Positions 62,695-64,000 of a stretch of 64,000 nucleotides of DNA are shown here, in pieces. The translations under genes and the position numbers were made by a program. Each line of letters begins with the position of its first letter. Position 1 is the stretch's first letter. Below the pieces are notes generated by a model. It was not told the DNA's origin. It worked only from the letters and a program-made list of their open reading frames with translations, and searched no databases. Source of the stretch: Haliclystus octoradiatus (lineage: Eukaryota > Cnidaria > Staurozoa > Stauromedusae > Haliclystidae); the NCBI GenBank assembly GCA_916610825.1, contig OU744449.1, positions 15,946,415-16,010,414 on the forward strand, written 5' to 3'.

Positions 62695-64000
62695 TCATCT
62701 TGTGGGTACTTGTGTTATAGTTATTTTAGTATTATCACGAGTTAAGGTAGTTGAATGTTGTATTTGAGTATCTGATATATGTTGTTCGATAACTGGCTTC
62801 AGACGGTCAATTGCTACAGTATCTGATTTATTTCCACGCTTGATTGTAAAAACTTCTGGCGTACGGTGTAATACTTCGTATGGACCAGTATACGGTGCTT
62901 CAAGTGGTCGTTTAGGTCTATCAACGCGAACCCACACACGTTTACATGTCGTAAGATATGGTGGTAAATATTCATTAGTTTGTTGTAGTCTAGGTGGAAT
63001 AAATGTAACATCTTTAAAATGTTCTTGTAATTTGTTTAGAAGGTTATGTGACGATAATAGTTTTTTATCCTCTATACATATTCGAGGAATAAGTGGTTTC
63101 ATACCAGTGATCAGTTCGTACGGAGAAATACCTGTAGAATCTGGCCATATACGGAGAGCAAGTAATGTAGATGGCAGAGCATCGAGTTAGTATCTGCAGT
63201 ACGTAATATTGTTTTAAGAGTTCTGTGCATGCGTTCCACTAAGCCGTTCGTTTGAGGATGGTACGATGTAGTCTGTATTTTAAAATATCCAATAATCTTC
63301 GCAATTTCTGCCATTAATTCACTTTCAAAATTTGAGCCACGGTCACTAATTACATACAAGGGGGCTGAATAACGTGACACCCATTCTCTAACAAATGCTT
63401 CTGCAACTACAGGAGCAGTTTGATCTATTATAGGTACAACTTCTACCCAATGTGTGAAACGATCAATCATAGTTAACAGGTAACGATAAGGGATTGGGGA
63501 ATTTGTAATAGAGGATGTAGATGGAGGCACTGTTACTATGTCTATATGGATGGTTTGTAGGCGATCACATGGAATTGTATATGGCATAACAGGGCTAGTA
63601 GTGTGTCGTATTACTTTTTGTTCCTGGCATTTTAAGCACTGTGCAACCCATGAAATGTCCTTGCGCATTTTAGGCCAATAAAAACGATCGGCAATGAGTC
63701 GAAAAGAGGCCCCTCTGCCGTAATGTCCAATGTTGTGAAATAAATTGAGCATTTTGCGACGAAGAGTCTCAGGGATAAATGGGCGTGGTACGACACCTGA
63801 CATTTCACACCAAGCAGATCCATCCTCAAAATCAATTAGAAGGAGATCGGAGGTATTAAAATGAGAGGAATGTTGTAATTTGATTATGTCAGACATGCAT
63901 AGTAAATCTAAGGATACACTATTTACCTCATCAGGAGAATCAGCTGGAAGGTCACGTGATAAAGTATCAGCAACAAGGTTGCTTTCTCCAGGAACGTGAA
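62695..64000 (-). pseudogene. Ty3/gypsy pol 3' part: RNase H end and integrase (continues off window)
   Basis: At the right edge the frame reads FHVPGESNLVADTLSRD, the end of RNase H. The integrase follows: zinc domain (HNIGHYGRGASFRLIADRFY ... CLKCQ), core with IHIDIVTVPPS, ISDRGSNFESELM and PQTNGLVERMHRTLKTIL (complete DDE set). A frameshift at about 63183-63190 separates this from the last part (63102-62695), with RVWVRVDRPKRPLEAPYTGP as GPY/F module and DTVAIDRLKPV. It is a different family from the other Ty3 copies here. Confidence 0.88.

Overview
This is an AT-rich animal genome window, not a bacterial one. Coding exons carry GT/AG splice signals, and most of the DNA is retroelements, fold-back DNA transposons, microsatellites and one assembly gap. 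The mix of C-type lectin exons, Ty3/gypsy, CR1/Jockey-like LINEs, Penelope-like elements (PLEs) and MITEs suits a marine invertebrate. A tunicate is possible, but the sequence does not prove it.

Host genes. (1) 2191-2426 on the minus strand is the first coding exon of lysosomal beta-galactosidase (GLB1, GH35); the rest of the gene lies left of the window. (2) A plus-strand gene for a secreted or surface protein with at least three C-type lectin domains runs from about 19.1 to 58.2 kb: signal-peptide exon (19134-19170), CTLD1 (22699-23121), Thr/Pro linker (39812-39865), CTLD2 in two exons (40071-40252 and 55736-55949), CTLD3 (57824-58249). All splice phases agree. Its two largest introns (about 16.7 and 15.5 kb) hold most of the transposons described below. 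(3) A possible minus-strand gene near 17.0-17.6 kb is weakly supported.

Mobile DNA from left to right: a truncated Ty3 element (1.2-2 kb); a 4.07 kb fold-back element with an 8-bp target duplication that contains a TTAA-flanked element (3.2-7.2 kb); a Harbinger-like MITE (8.1-8.6 kb); a decayed Ty3 element split by a tRNA-derived SINE (about 9-14 kb); a pogo/Tigger-like MITE with a Harbinger-like MITE inside it (20.7-22.4 kb); an LTR-flanked Ty3 element (25.1-29.5 kb); a plus-strand LINE split by about 7 kb of PLEs (29.9-38.9 kb); a minus-strand LINE (40.3-53.2 kb) split by an 8-kb satellite-bearing element that contains a complete Ty3 element, which in turn contains a Mutator-like MITE; a second PLE cluster (53.3-55.6 kb); and the 3' part of another Ty3 element running off the right edge.

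The most notable content is the PLE system. About eighteen copies of a hammerhead ribozyme (HHR) motif sit at PLE ends on both strands, with compensatory changes in stems I, II and III. They accompany an RT plus GIY-YIG pol gene, a conserved terminal hairpin, large HHR-bearing palindromes, a 107-bp HHR insertion with a 16-bp target duplication, and a 260-bp tandem retrozyme-like unit. HHRs in PLEs and animal retrozymes are known classes; the fold-back layout, the minimal mobile HHR insert and the tandem unit seen here are the parts worth following up.
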